Shown here piece by piece: positions 9,962 through 20,095 of a DNA stretch of 64,000 nucleotides (position 1 is its first letter; each line of letters begins with the position of its first letter). The DNA is from a virus. The notes below the pieces were generated by a model that saw only the letters and a program-made list of their open reading frames with translations, was not told the DNA's origin and made no database searches. The position numbers and the translations under genes were made by a program. The stretch spans positions 1 to 64,000 of the IMG/VR virus record IMGVR_UViG_3300025849_001733; one strand, given 5' to 3'.

Positions 9962-11068
9962 GTGGTAGCAGTAGGCGGAATTGTCAATAACACAGAATAC
10001 GTTGGTTTAGTTGATAGACTGAATGCCGTCTTTGGTAACGGATCAGGACAGACGGGGTATGGTCAAGTATCTGAATCAGCACGAGATTATAAAGGAAGTG
10101 TTACTACTGGTGTAAACATTGATAGTGATGCTTGGAATTCTCTTCGTACAGATATAAACAAAGCCTGGAATCATCAAAACGGTGGAAATTCTGGAATAAG
10201 TTCAATTGCAGCAGGTGCTATCATTGGTGCAGATGCTACTGGTACAAGTGTTACTAGAATTTCAGGTGATACGTTTAGTATTAATAATCCTGATAATGAC
10301 GAAGGCATAAACGATTTTAATGCTAAAGTTGCTTCAATTGAAAGTAATTCATCAGCAATATCAACAGGTCAATTTACTCTTACTACTGGAAGGCAATTTG
10401 TTAGTTCTGCAAGAACTACAGCTTGGGGTTCTCCGAATAATCTAAATGTTATGGTTTATTCAGAACTTGAGGTAGAATTTGAAGGCGGATATGATGTTAC
10501 AAACAGTAATGGAACAGTAGTAACAGCATCAGCAGCTGATCATCGTCGACATTTTTTTAATGCAGGAGGAGAAATCCGTTTAAGTGCATCGCTTAGTGGT
10601 AGTACAGCAAAAGATTCAGATTGGGGTACAATGTTAGGCAATATGGACCAAGTTATATTTGGTAAAAATGCTACAACACTTTCAGGATCTGGCTCAGGAC
10701 GGGCAAGAGATGGTAATACTAACGTTGACAACGCCGGAGGCATTGAAAGTGCTTTAGGCAACTTTCAAGCAACTACAGGTTATCAATTAATATTTCAAAA
10801 AAATGGATCACAAACAGAGTATGCTGAAAATCTTGTAGCAATATATGTTAAAAGAAACAATGCCGGAACTATGCTTACATTCTTATTTGAGTTTTATGAT
10901 AATGACTCAGGTGACCAAGTTGGTATTGGTCCAGGAATAGATGAGCCTGTATTAGCATCAGGCGGCAATATGCAGTGTGGAATAGATCTAAAACGTCCTT
11001 CTTCAGCATCTCACGTTTCTGTACAAGCACCTGCAAGTGCTGTACGAACAGAATTACGCCTCACATAA
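9962..11068 (+). CDS. virion structural protein, paralog of the preceding gene
   Basis: A 368-residue protein starting with GTG at 9962; a CAGGAGCC ribosome site lies inside the end of the upstream gene. Shared motifs with the 309-residue neighbour are GYGQ, a SDAWNSLRTDINKAWNHQNG element, ADHRRHFFNAGGEIRL (about residues 181-196) and LFEFYDNDSGD. The sequence between the motifs has diverged, so the pair is an old duplication. No homology to an enzyme is apparent. It closes the virion block: the next gene has a sigma70-type promoter instead of a late box. Confidence 0.75.
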   Translation: MVAVGGIVNNTEYVGLVDRLNAVFGNGSGQTGYGQVSESARDYKGSVTTGVNIDSDAWNSLRTDINKAWNHQNGGNSGISSIAAGAIIGADATGTSVTRISGDTFSINNPDNDEGINDFNAKVASIESNSSAISTGQFTLTTGRQFVSSARTTAWGSPNNLNVMVYSELEVEFEGGYDVTNSNGTVVTASAADHRRHFFNAGGEIRLSASLSGSTAKDSDWGTMLGNMDQVIFGKNATTLSGSGSGRARDGNTNVDNAGGIESALGNFQATTGYQLIFQKNGSQTEYAENLVAIYVKRNNAGTMLTFLFEFYDNDSGDQVGIGPGIDEPVLASGGNMQCGIDLKRPSSASHVSVQAPASAVRTELRLT

Positions 11069-11071
11069 CAC

Positions 11072-11100
11072 TTGACAAATAGTTCTTTAGACTATATAAT
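11072..11100 (+). promoter_or_regulatory. consensus sigma70-type promoter
   Basis: TTGACA at 11072-11077, a 17-bp spacer and TATAAT at 11095-11100 match the bacterial consensus at every position. It lies in the 55-bp gap before the gene at 11124 and probably drives that gene and the glycosyltransferase/radical SAM island. It marks a switch from late (NATAAATA) to host-RNA-polymerase transcription. Confidence 0.85.
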
Positions 11101-11123
11101 ATATAGTATACCTGGAGAATTAT

Positions 11124-11471
11124 ATGGACGAGAGATTAGAAAAAGCATTAGAGTTTTCAAACTACATGGTTACTTTAAACAACCAACGTAGAGTTATACA
11201 TGAACAATTTTTAGAAAGTTGCGTACATTACCTTAATGGTGGTAAATTCTCTATAAACAGAGACTTAATTACATTTTGCCATACACTTATAAACAGTGAA
11301 CAAACAAGCGCAATTCTAATTGATGATAACAATACACCAATTGAAGTTGACGATTTACAAAAGTTTTTAGATGATATCTTAGATATCTATTTTACTACGT
11401 CATATGAATATTTTGACAAATATAATGAAATTAAAAAGAACAGAAAAGTAGAAGGTCTTGTTAATCTATGA
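11124..11471 (+). CDS. conserved small phage protein of unknown function
   Basis: A 115-residue, mostly alpha-helical acidic protein (EFSNYMVTLNNQRR near the N-terminus, DDLQKFLDDILDIYF near residues 76-90). It begins 24 bp after a consensus promoter with a TGGAGAATT ribosome site, and its stop overlaps the next ATG by 4 bp. I have the impression of similar proteins beside fibre genes in T4-like cyanophages but cannot name a function. It is the first gene of the unit leading into the glycosyltransferase/radical SAM island. Confidence 0.75.
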   Translation: MDERLEKALEFSNYMVTLNNQRRVIHEQFLESCVHYLNGGKFSINRDLITFCHTLINSEQTSAILIDDNNTPIEVDDLQKFLDDILDIYFTTSYEYFDKYNEIKKNRKVEGLVNL

Positions 11472-12328
11472 CCAAAGGTGTACTATTATTTGCACAAAAC
11501 AACCACTCAGTTGATTATATAAAACAAGCAATATTTTGTGCGAAAAAAATTAAAAAACATCTTAAAATACCTGTAGCACTTGCAACAGATAATTCTGATT
11601 ATCTTAAATCTAAATTTCCTTATTACAAAAAATATATTAGTCATGTAATAGAGCTAGACTGGTACGACTGTTTACAAAAGCGTACATACCGTGACGGCAC
11701 AATGAGTAAAAAAGATTTAGAGTGGCGTAATCATGATCGTGCTACAGCATATGATATTACTCCGTTTGAAGAAACTATAGTAATGGATACTGATTTTATT
11801 ATTGGTAATGATATATTATTAAATGCATTTGATACAGATCAAGATTTTTTAATTTTTAGGCATATAACAGATCTTAATATGGATCGTCCAGACGAATATC
11901 GATTCAATAAGATTAGTGATAGAAGTATAGATATGTACTGGGCAACAGTATTTTATTTTAAGAAATCAGATAGTATGCAACGCTTCTTTGATCTTATAAC
12001 ACATATTAAAGATAACTGGAACTTCTATAGACTTACATATCAAATTGCAAATAAAACATATCGTAATGACTTTGCATTTAGTATTGCAATACACATTTTA
12101 AACGGTTTTCAAAGAACTAATTGGCCAAAAGTTTTACCAGGTAGGCTATGGTTTACAAGTGATGCTGATGTATTAATAAAGTTAGATGATGAAACTTATA
12201 CATTTTTATTAGATAAAAAGCATTGGATAGGACACTATCATGCAGGTTGCGTAAAAGATGTAAACATTCATATTATGAATAAATTTGCATTAGATAGATT
12301 TATTGACGAGGACTTAGTAAATGAATAA
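11468..12328 (+). CDS. glycosyltransferase-like protein (GT-A type), first of a pair
   Basis: A 286-residue protein that opens with KGVLLFAQNN, as the next gene does. At residues 107-109 it has a DTD motif in the context ETIVMDTDF, which fits the metal/nucleotide-sugar binding DxD of GT-A glycosyltransferases such as the GT8-like group. A conserved WATVFYFKKSD segment and a C-terminal GHYHAG His pair could complete the site. It overlaps both neighbours (4 and 8 bp), so it belongs to one operon. Glycosyl transfer to a virion protein or phage glycan is inferred; sugar and acceptor are unknown. Confidence 0.7.
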   Translation: MTKGVLLFAQNNHSVDYIKQAIFCAKKIKKHLKIPVALATDNSDYLKSKFPYYKKYISHVIELDWYDCLQKRTYRDGTMSKKDLEWRNHDRATAYDITPFEETIVMDTDFIIGNDILLNAFDTDQDFLIFRHITDLNMDRPDEYRFNKISDRSIDMYWATVFYFKKSDSMQRFFDLITHIKDNWNFYRLTYQIANKTYRNDFAFSIAIHILNGFQRTNWPKVLPGRLWFTSDADVLIKLDDETYTFLLDKKHWIGHYHAGCVKDVNIHIMNKFALDRFIDEDLVNE

Positions 12329-13160
12329 AGGTTTTTGTCTATTAGCACAAAATAATTCTAAGACAAACTATGTGCGCCAAGCATATGCTCTTGCGCTAAG
12401 TTTGCACTTGTATAATAAAGATCAAAAAATTAGTTTAATTACTAATGACAATGTACCAGATGAATGGCAAAATGTATTTGATCAAATTATTCCTATACCA
12501 TGGACTGATAGTGCAGAAGAAAGCGATTGGAAAATAGAAAACAGATGGAAAGTATATCATGCTAGTCCGTATGATGAAACTATTGTATTAGAGGCCGATA
12601 TGATGTTTACTTCTGATATAACGCATTGGTGGAAAGAGCTAGAAAAAAGAGATTTATTTTTTGTAAGTAATGTACGAACTTATAGAGATGAATTAATTAC
12701 AGACAGATATTATAGAAAAACTTTTGATGCAAATAATTTACCTAACTTATATAGTGCATTGCATTATTTTAAAAAAGGTGATACAGCAAAAGAGTTTTAT
12801 AACTTACTTGAGATTATTGTAAACAATTGGGCATTATTTTATTCTAAGTATGCTCCTAACGAATATCAAAAATGGTGTAGTATAGATGTATCAGTAGCTA
12901 TTGCTAGTAAAATTTTAGGCAATGAAAATGATATAACCGATCCTAATAGTTTTGTTACTTTTACACACATGAAACCAATTGTCCAAGGTTGGTATAATAA
13001 GCCTGAAAAATGGACAAAGGTTACAGGAAGATATTTTACTGAAGGGAAACTATTTTTAGGAAACTATCTACAAACAAGAGTGTTACACTATGTAGAAGAT
13101 GAGTTTTTAACAGATGAATTATTAAAGAAGATGGAAAATGGAACTAAAATTTTACCTTAA
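12321..13160 (+). CDS. glycosyltransferase-like protein, second of a pair
   Basis: A 279-residue paralog of the preceding gene: KGFCLLAQNNSKTNYVRQAY at the N-terminus, and the DxD position reads EAD (residues 91-93) in the context ETIVLEADM. Replacement of the first Asp by Glu suggests a changed or weakened metal site. A SALHYFKKGD segment matches WATVFYFKKSD of its partner. It overlaps the upstream gene by 8 bp and the downstream gene by 23 bp. A tandem duplication is the simplest explanation; the two may act on different sugars. Confidence 0.65.
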   Translation: MNKGFCLLAQNNSKTNYVRQAYALALSLHLYNKDQKISLITNDNVPDEWQNVFDQIIPIPWTDSAEESDWKIENRWKVYHASPYDETIVLEADMMFTSDITHWWKELEKRDLFFVSNVRTYRDELITDRYYRKTFDANNLPNLYSALHYFKKGDTAKEFYNLLEIIVNNWALFYSKYAPNEYQKWCSIDVSVAIASKILGNENDITDPNSFVTFTHMKPIVQGWYNKPEKWTKVTGRYFTEGKLFLGNYLQTRVLHYVEDEFLTDELLKKMENGTKILP

Positions 13161-13716
13161 TTTTAAAGACGAAACAGGAGAGATTTGGAAAGTAACTAAT
13201 GAGTTAGATACTTCTACTCCCTATCTTGAAATCGACAGACAGACAATGTTGGACTTTTCTACAGAAACAAAAAAGATGGATGACCATATGGTTATTCCGT
13301 CTAGTGATAAGAAATTAAAATATCAAATACAATTTAAGCATAAAGACCTATCTTCTTTTGATGTAGATAAAAGTATTCATCATCTTCCAAAAGTAACTAA
13401 TGTTGAAAGTAATAACGCATTTATAATTAAACAAAACTTAAAAACGGCTACTTGGAATATAAGTTTAACTAATGAACTTAGGGAGTTATTAACAAGTACA
13501 TTGTATTATAAAGACAAACATCAAACAATTTATGTTACAAAAAAAGATAATCCGTCAGTATTGTTAGATACAATTGATGTAAAGATGTATAATATTTTGT
13601 ATACAGAAAGTTTTGATATGATAGAACAAGATAAAGAGGTTGCCCAAACCTCTGATGTGAGTTTATACTGTGGTAAAGTATTCGAAAACTATTATCACAT
13701 TCAGGAGACATCATGA
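13138..13716 (+). CDS. hypothetical protein in glycosyltransferase operon
   Basis: A 192-residue protein without a recognised domain. It is Lys/Asp/Thr-rich with predicted beta strands (KFYLNFKDETGEIW, KYQIQFKHKDL), perhaps an immunoglobulin-like or jelly-roll fold. It starts inside the end of the second glycosyltransferase-like gene (23-bp overlap) and overlaps the following gene by 4 bp, so it is co-translated with them. It could be a structural partner or substrate of the transferases, but nothing in the sequence proves this. Confidence 0.65.
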   Translation: MELKFYLNFKDETGEIWKVTNELDTSTPYLEIDRQTMLDFSTETKKMDDHMVIPSSDKKLKYQIQFKHKDLSSFDVDKSIHHLPKVTNVESNNAFIIKQNLKTATWNISLTNELRELLTSTLYYKDKHQTIYVTKKDNPSVLLDTIDVKMYNILYTESFDMIEQDKEVAQTSDVSLYCGKVFENYYHIQETS

Positions 13717-14617
13717 GTATTAATGTAGTTGATCAAGACATTATCTTTTTGTCATATGACGAACCAAATGCAGAAAAGAACTATGCAGATTTGTGTAGTA
13801 AGATTCCGTGGGCAAAGCGTGTACATGGAGTAGAAGGATCAGATGCCGCACATAAAGCGTGTGCTGATCTAAGTGAAACAGAATACTTTGTTACTGTAGA
13901 TGCAGACAACATTGTTGATCCAGAGTTTCTAAACCAAGTAGTTGACTACGAAGCATTAGGACTATCAGCAGAGCATGTGTTTAGTTGGTGTGGCAAGTTG
14001 CATGTTAACGGACTAATGTACGGCAACGGCGGATTAAAAATGTGGACACGTAAGTTTGTACACAATATGAAAACGCATGAACACTCAGAAGAAGGTGACG
14101 ACCGTGGTAAAGTAGAATTTTGTTTTGATGACAAGTACTATCAGTTCAATGATAACTTCAGCACTTCTTATACTAATGCAACACCGTGGCAGGCATGGCG
14201 AGCTGGATTTAGAGAAGGCGTCAAAATGAGTTTAGATCAAGGATCTAAAACAAAAGATTTACGTAAAGTGTGGTGGCAAAATTATCAACGTAAAATTATC
14301 AACGTTTGCTTATTTGGAGTCAAGTAGGTGCAGACGTTAAAAATGGTATATGGAGTATATTAGGCGCACGACAAGGATGCTATCTAACAAACTGTACACC
14401 TTGGGACTATGCTAATGTACGTGACTTTGAATGGCTAAACAACTTTTGGGAAACAGAAGTAAAAGATATAGATCCAAATGAAACAGCTGAAAACTTAGGT
14501 TTTGAGATATTAAAAGGAACAGGAGTTGATATTTCAACCAAGCCATTAGATCCAGAACAGAGTAAATTTTTTAAGAGTGTCTATCAAAACACTCCAAGGA
14601 TTATTAGAACTAGATGA
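13713..14617 (+). CDS. GT-A-like glycosyltransferase, frameshifted by a 14-bp tandem duplication
   Basis: As given, the frame stops at 14327 and continues in another frame to 14617. Removing one copy of the 14-bp repeat at 14278-14305 joins the parts into 296 residues (the junction then reads QNYQRLLIWSQVGA). The N-terminus (DIIFLSYDEPNAEKNY) and the DAD motif at residues 63-65 match the intact gene at 22853, which has DIVFISYNETNADENW and DAD at 57-59. This indicates a nucleotide-sugar-binding GT-A-like protein. The last codons overlap the radical SAM gene at 14614 by 4 bp. Truncation in the given sequence is real; whether it exists in the phage is doubtful. Confidence 0.7.
14278..14305 (+). 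repeat. 14-bp perfect tandem duplication causing a frameshift
   Basis: AAAATTATCAACGT occurs at 14278-14291 and again at 14292-14305, head to tail. Fourteen is not a multiple of three, so the glycosyltransferase-like gene is split here. One copy gives an open frame. Confidence 0.9.
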
Positions 14618-15996
14618 GTAACGAACAGCGTATAAAAATACTAGAAGAAAAGCGTGAGAAAATTAACAATGTAAGTTGTTCATTCTGTACGGCTAAATGG
14701 TTACAAACTACGCTACTATTACAGAATGGTTACAATCATAGTTGTCATCATCCTGCTCCGCATAAAATTCCATTACAAGAGATAGAAGCTGATCCTGCGG
14801 CACTACATAATAGTAGACACAAAAAGAAAATGCGTAAAATGATGCTAGAAGGCAACCGCCCTAGCGAATGCGGATATTGCTGGAAGATTGAAGATTTAGA
14901 TAAAGACTATTTTAGTGACAGAATTTATAAAACAAGCGACACTTGGGCGTGGGATAAATTCGAAGACATTGCTAAGAGTAACTGGCAAGACAATGTGTAT
15001 CCAAGTTACTTAGAAGTTTCATTTAGTAATGCGTGTAATTTTGCGTGTGCATATTGTTCACCTGAGATTAGTAGTAAATGGATGGAAGATATAAAACAAA
15101 ACGGAGAGTATCCAACTACACATGGTTCACATAATTTAGACTATTTAGAAAAGTCTGGCAAAATGCCTTACAAGAATAGAGAACATAATCCATACGTTGA
15201 GGCGTTTTGGAAATGGTTTCCTGATGCACTACCTCATTTAAAAGTATTGCGTATTACAGGTGGCGAACCTACTATGTCAAAAGATACTTGGAAGTTATTA
15301 GACTATCTTATTGAAAATCCACGCAAGGGTTTAGACATATCAATTAACACCAACGGGTGTGTTGAAGATAAGTTAATTGACAAACTAATTTTAAAAGTTA
15401 ACCAACTTGCTGAAGTAGGCGTAAAGGTTGATGTATACACTAGTTTAGAAAGTACAGGAGCACAAGCTGAATATGCTCGTGACGGCTTAGACTTTTATAA
15501 ATGGCTTAAAAATGTAGATAAAATATTAAAAGAAACTAACAGTACAGTTGCAATGATGACAACTATAAACATTTTAAGTTTGCCTTCCTTTTTAGACTTT
15601 ATAATGACTGTAATGGATTTCCGTAAAGAGTATAATAAAAGTTTTGAAGTTAACAGAATACCACTAAGTATTAATATAATGCATTGGCCACCACATTTAC
15701 AGTGTACGCTGCTTGATATTGATTATCGAACAAAAACAGCAAATACAATTGAAAATGTATGTAAACAATGGTTAAAATATTATACGAAAGAAAAATACGC
15801 TAGACTTTATTTGGAAGAATTTGATCAAATACAAAGGTTATGTGATTATTTACGTAATACAGAGCCAGCAATAGAACACAGAGCTGACTTTGTAAGATAC
15901 ATACATGCATACGACAAGAGAAGAGATAAAGATTTTGTAGAAACGTTTCCGCAATTTGCTAATCTAATAGAGGAATGGAATGCCGAAAAAGCCTGA
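14614..15996 (+). CDS. radical SAM protein with N-terminal twitch-like Cys domain
   Basis: A 460-residue protein with the radical SAM cluster motif CNFACAYC (C141, C145, C148) and a following glycine-rich RITGGEPTMS strand. Before the core lies a Cys/His domain: SCSFCTAKW, SCHHP, and SECGYCWKIED (residues about 22-91). This matches the N-terminal twitch type of radical SAM protein, in which an auxiliary iron-sulfur site precedes the barrel. The core would cleave S-adenosylmethionine to a 5'-deoxyadenosyl radical; the substrate is unknown. It is a close paralog of the next gene and overlaps both neighbours (4 and 17 bp). Confidence 0.85.
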   Translation: MSNEQRIKILEEKREKINNVSCSFCTAKWLQTTLLLQNGYNHSCHHPAPHKIPLQEIEADPAALHNSRHKKKMRKMMLEGNRPSECGYCWKIEDLDKDYFSDRIYKTSDTWAWDKFEDIAKSNWQDNVYPSYLEVSFSNACNFACAYCSPEISSKWMEDIKQNGEYPTTHGSHNLDYLEKSGKMPYKNREHNPYVEAFWKWFPDALPHLKVLRITGGEPTMSKDTWKLLDYLIENPRKGLDISINTNGCVEDKLIDKLILKVNQLAEVGVKVDVYTSLESTGAQAEYARDGLDFYKWLKNVDKILKETNSTVAMMTTINILSLPSFLDFIMTVMDFRKEYNKSFEVNRIPLSINIMHWPPHLQCTLLDIDYRTKTANTIENVCKQWLKYYTKEKYARLYLEEFDQIQRLCDYLRNTEPAIEHRADFVRYIHAYDKRRDKDFVETFPQFANLIEEWNAEKA

Positions 15997-17501
15997 AGAA
16001 AATCTGCAACAATATCGTGATAGAGTATTAGATAGCAAAAGCAAAAGTTTTTGTGGTGCTAAATGGTACAATGCTACTACTTGGTTAGGTAGTGGAACAA
16101 CAGCTAGTTGTCATCATCCGCCAGCACATCAAATTCCGTTAGTTGAAGTACAGGATAACCCGTCTGCAATTCATAATACTAAGCATAAAAAAGAAATGCG
16201 GCGTATGATGCAAAAAGGCGAGCGTCCTAGTGAATGTGAATATTGTTGGAAAATGGAAGATATGAAAAAAGATGCTGTCAGCGACAGGACTTTTAAAAGT
16301 ATTATCTATTCAGACGAACAGTTACAGCAAGCATATGAAGCCGATGCAGACGACAATACTAATCTTAAAACGTTTGAAATTGCGTTTGACAGAACGTGTA
16401 ACTTAATATGAAGCCGATGCAGACGACAATACTAATCTTAAAACGTTTGAAATTGCGTTTGACAGAACGTGTAACTTAGCATGTAGTTATTGTAATGCAA
16501 GTTTCTCAACTACTTGGGCTAAAGACATTAAGAAGAACGGCGAGTACACAAACTTAGTAAGTGATGGTGCTGGTGCATTTAAGCAAGACGGTAGTTGGAC
16601 ACAGCCTTACAAAAATGATGAAGACAATCCATACATACAAGCATTTTGGAAATGGTGGGATAGCGGCTTAGCAGATAGTTTAGAAGAACTACGTGTTACA
16701 GGCGGTGAGCCTTTGATGAGCGGAAACACTTGGAAGTTATTTGATTGGTTTAATGAGCAAGAAACTGATATGCGATTTGCTATTAATAGTAATTTAATTG
16801 CTAAAGATGACATTATTGATAAGTTAATTCTAAAAACTCAAGGTATGAAACATTTTGACTTGTATACTAGTTGCGAAGCAACCGGCGCACAAGCAGAATA
16901 CATTCGTGACGGTTTAGATTATGAACAGTGGCTTAGAAATATTAAGCGTATGTTAGTAGAAGGTAACTGTAATGGTATTAACATTATGATGACCATTAAT
17001 AGCTTGTGCTTGTTTAGTATTACTGATTTTTTAGATGAAGTGTATAAACTAAAAGAACTTACACAAAGCAGAACACCAACAGTAAGTTTAAATTTATTAC
17101 GTTTTCCAAGTTTTCAAAGTCCATTAGCACTACCTAACCATATTAAAGATTATTTGCATAATCAATTTAGTACATGGTGGGAGGCGCACAAAGATGATAT
17201 TGGTTGGCACGAGTTTGAAAAGGCAAGTATTGAACGTTTAATAGATTACTTAGTTACAGTAGATGCTCCGCATAGGCGCACAAGTAATCCTACTACGCTA
17301 TGGCGTGACTTTAAAACATTCTACCAACAGTATGATGTACGTAGAAACAAAAGTCTAAGTGTATTTCCTAAAATACTAACAGACTGGGTTGAAAGTATTC
17401 CAGACACTGATGCAAGTATTATGGAACTTGCTGAAAAAGAAGGGTGGATATTGAAACCCGACTCGAGGAATATTGATGATCCACTTGCGTCCTACGATTA
17501 A
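15980..17501 (+). CDS. radical SAM protein with N-terminal twitch-like domain, frameshifted by a 73-bp duplication
   Basis: The gene is interrupted after 16411. Collapsing the 73-bp tandem repeat (16333-16478) restores one frame of 482 residues, with CNLACSYC at about C140, C144 and C147, the same place as in the upstream paralog. The N-terminal Cys pattern (SFCGAKW, SCHHPPAH, SECEYCWKMED) and the core strand (RVTGGEPLMS) match that paralog closely, so the pair arose by tandem gene duplication. In the given sequence, the upstream fragment stops just before the cluster cysteines are complete, so it would be inactive. Overlaps: 17 bp upstream, 26 bp downstream. Confidence 0.8.
16333..16478 (+). 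repeat. 73-bp perfect tandem duplication causing a frameshift
   Basis: 16333-16405 is repeated exactly as 16406-16478. The unit covers the codons just before and within the radical SAM cysteine motif. Removing one copy joins TFEIAFDRTCNL directly to ACSYC. Confidence 0.95.
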
Positions 17502-18831
17502 TTTATATTATGATAAAATTATAGACAATATGCCAGTTCCTAACGGCGTAAGTTCTTATAGATTTAGTAACGATATTCATAGAACTCCTATAAGTAAATC
17601 TAAAACAGCACCAATTAATGCTATTACAGTATTATTTAATACATTAAAAGTATTAAACGTAGAACGGGTTAATCTATTCTCGGGCGGCGAAAAGGCAAAG
17701 AATTTATTTTATCCTTTAGAATTAAGTAGAGGCACTTCTTGGTATAATGCTGAATTTGAAGATTACATTCCTAGTAAATCTTTAAATAGGATTAGAAAAG
17801 GAAAAATGAAATTATTAATTTTCGCACCAACTCTGTCTTATGATTTTAATGTTATGTGGAAACTACGAACAAAACTCGATACATTAGGTAGCAAGGGTGT
17901 TACACGAGATAAGATTTATATTGTATTAGGCGATGTAAGTAGATCCTATAGAAAATGCTTTGACAATCCAAATGTATATGGTATTGATTGGTGGCAAATA
18001 TATGCACAATTAGCATACAAAAGTAGATATGGTGAAGAAGATTATTTCTGGGTTTTTAGAAACCCAACATTTTTAAAATTAAATGAAGATCAATTTGAAA
18101 AAGAAAACTTTAAATTTGAAAATTGGAAACCTAAGCACATATTTACAGCTCTTACCGGAAATACAGCATTACACAATACAGCATTTATTAGTGAACTAAT
18201 ATATAGAGAGCTTGATTCTTACGGAGAATATAGTTATAACTTGTCTAATAACTTAAAACCTAAAAGTTATGATAATTTTAGAATAATTGATAAAAATCAA
18301 AGCATTGAATACATTAATAAAAAGAAGGAAATAATTAATAGTTTAATATTTAAGAAATGCCTTGATAGCACATTAGATGCAATTAATAGACGTCCATTAG
18401 ATTTTAATAAAAAGTATTATGAAGACAGCCTTATAACAGTTGTTAGTGGTTCTTTTTCGCCCATGTTTAACAAACAATACTTAGATGAAATTAATGTGTG
18501 TGCTCCGGGTCTAGGTATTTGGAGACAAATAGCCAAAGGGCACCCATTCATGGCGCTCGGATGTTTAAATACAATGGGACATGTAAGCGGTGAAGGATAC
18601 TTTCTTCCTACACCAATTACTAACCACTTTTATGATAGAGTTTCAAAGACTCCTAATAAAGTTAGTTTAATGTGTGATAATCTAAGTAATATGGCACAGT
18701 TAAGTGAAAGAGAAATACAAGATAAAGTAGAAGAATTAATACCTTATATGGATAGAAATAAACAGAAGTTTTTTAATATGAAACATGGACGAAAATTTGA
18801 AAAACTCTTTAGTGAGATGAAATATGAATGA
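17476..18831 (+). CDS. unknown protein in radical SAM island
   Basis: A 451-residue protein that I do not recognise. There is no CxxxCxxC motif, so it is not a radical SAM enzyme. It has Rossmann-like alternation (KMKLLIFAPTLSYDF, DKIYIVLGDVS) and a C-terminal half with a Gly/Pro-rich segment (APGLGIWRQIAKGHPFMALG, about residues 335-355), which could be a GT-B-type donor loop; glycosyltransferase is only a possibility. The ATG at 17476 is chosen over the TTG one codon earlier. It overlaps the upstream gene by 26 bp and the next radical SAM gene by 8 bp. Confidence 0.7.
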   Translation: MIHLRPTINLYYDKIIDNMPVPNGVSSYRFSNDIHRTPISKSKTAPINAITVLFNTLKVLNVERVNLFSGGEKAKNLFYPLELSRGTSWYNAEFEDYIPSKSLNRIRKGKMKLLIFAPTLSYDFNVMWKLRTKLDTLGSKGVTRDKIYIVLGDVSRSYRKCFDNPNVYGIDWWQIYAQLAYKSRYGEEDYFWVFRNPTFLKLNEDQFEKENFKFENWKPKHIFTALTGNTALHNTAFISELIYRELDSYGEYSYNLSNNLKPKSYDNFRIIDKNQSIEYINKKKEIINSLIFKKCLDSTLDAINRRPLDFNKKYYEDSLITVVSGSFSPMFNKQYLDEINVCAPGLGIWRQIAKGHPFMALGCLNTMGHVSGEGYFLPTPITNHFYDRVSKTPNKVSLMCDNLSNMAQLSEREIQDKVEELIPYMDRNKQKFFNMKHGRKFEKLFSEMKYE

Positions 18832-20095
18832 TGATTTAAAAAATAGCCCTAATTTTTGTGTTGCACCTTGGATGCACTTGCATGTTATCAATGACGGAAG
18901 ATCTTTTGCATGTTGTCAAACTCCGTTGCGTGAAGAAAATAGTTTTGGAAATGTTAAACATGAAAAATTAATAGATATTGTTAATAGTCCTAAAGCTAAG
19001 AAAATGCGAAAGGATATGTTAGATGGCAAGCCTTTACCTAGTGCTTGTGAACGATGTGTTTCAAAACAACAAAATAATCTGAATACTATGCGTACTGGAT
19101 TAAATTCTAAATGGTTTGATGAAACAAAAGATTTAATTGCAAAAACATCTGAAGATGGTACACTTTCAGAATTACAGTTAAAGTATTGGGATTTTAGATT
19201 TAGTAATTATTGTAACCTTGCATGTACAACATGTTCGCCTTTGTTTAGTACACAGTGGTCAAAGGATTTTCAAAAATTACATCCTGGTGCAGACAAGTAC
19301 AGTGAAACTCAACTTATTGATCTAAAAGAAGCAAATGTATTTTGGGGAGACATTGAAGAAAATCTTGACACTATGAAAGAAATTCATTTTGCAGGTGGCG
19401 AGCCCTTGATTATGCCTGAGCATTGGCGCATTCTTAAAATGCTAGACGAAAAACAAAAATACGACATTGCGTTACGTTACAGTACGAACGGCACAACACT
19501 TGGTACAAAAAAGCAAGACGTAATGGAAATGTGGAAGAAATTTGATTATGTTCATCTAAGTATAAGTATCGACGGCGAAGGAGATGCTTTTGAACATATA
19601 CGTTATAAAGGTAAATGGGATCAAACACTAGAAAATCTTAAAAAGATTAGAGCTAGTCGTGCTGTTGATTATTGGTTTCATCCTACTGTTAGTATACTTA
19701 ATATATTTAGACTTACTGAACTACATCATGAATTGCACATAAACGATTTAATGCCTTTAGAATCAGTTCATCCACATCGTGGATTTTTTATGGAAAACTA
19801 TTGGGTTGACAGATTCCATATTAACCCTTTGTTTACTCCTGAGTATTATAGTATTACTGTATTACCTGAATTATTAAAAGAGCAAGCAGCTGACAAGATT
19901 ACAAAATATGGTAAGAAGTTAGAAGCTGATACAGGAATACCATTCAGTGGTTGGCAAAATATTATAGACTTTATGTATCAACATGATAATAGTTATCTAT
20001 GGAAACAGTTTAAATGGAAATCAAAGCAGATAGATGATATTAGAGGTACTGATGTTTTTGCTTTAAACCCGGAACTTAATAATGCCCCTTCGTAG
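18824..20095 (+). CDS. radical SAM protein with N-terminal twitch-like domain
   Basis: A 423-residue protein with CNLACTTC (C130, C134, C137) and IHFAGGEPLIMPEHW downstream. The N-terminal auxiliary domain is textbook for the twitch/SPASM Cys pattern but placed before the barrel: NFCVAPWMHLHV, FACCQTPL, FGNVKH, then SACERC (residues about 9-84). A ALRYSTNGT strand lies in the barrel. Same architecture as the genes at 26157 and 31567. It overlaps its neighbours by 8 and 14 bp. The substrate is unknown; related SPASM/twitch enzymes often act on peptides, but this is only family knowledge. Confidence 0.88.
   Translation: MNDDLKNSPNFCVAPWMHLHVINDGRSFACCQTPLREENSFGNVKHEKLIDIVNSPKAKKMRKDMLDGKPLPSACERCVSKQQNNLNTMRTGLNSKWFDETKDLIAKTSEDGTLSELQLKYWDFRFSNYCNLACTTCSPLFSTQWSKDFQKLHPGADKYSETQLIDLKEANVFWGDIEENLDTMKEIHFAGGEPLIMPEHWRILKMLDEKQKYDIALRYSTNGTTLGTKKQDVMEMWKKFDYVHLSISIDGEGDAFEHIRYKGKWDQTLENLKKIRASRAVDYWFHPTVSILNIFRLTELHHELHINDLMPLESVHPHRGFFMENYWVDRFHINPLFTPEYYSITVLPELLKEQAADKITKYGKKLEADTGIPFSGWQNIIDFMYQHDNSYLWKQFKWKSKQIDDIRGTDVFALNPELNNAPS

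Noticed and set aside
14306-14617. Separate 103-residue gene starting with TTG
   Set aside because: It continues the GT-A-like gene once one 14-bp repeat copy is removed, and there is no independent ribosome site.
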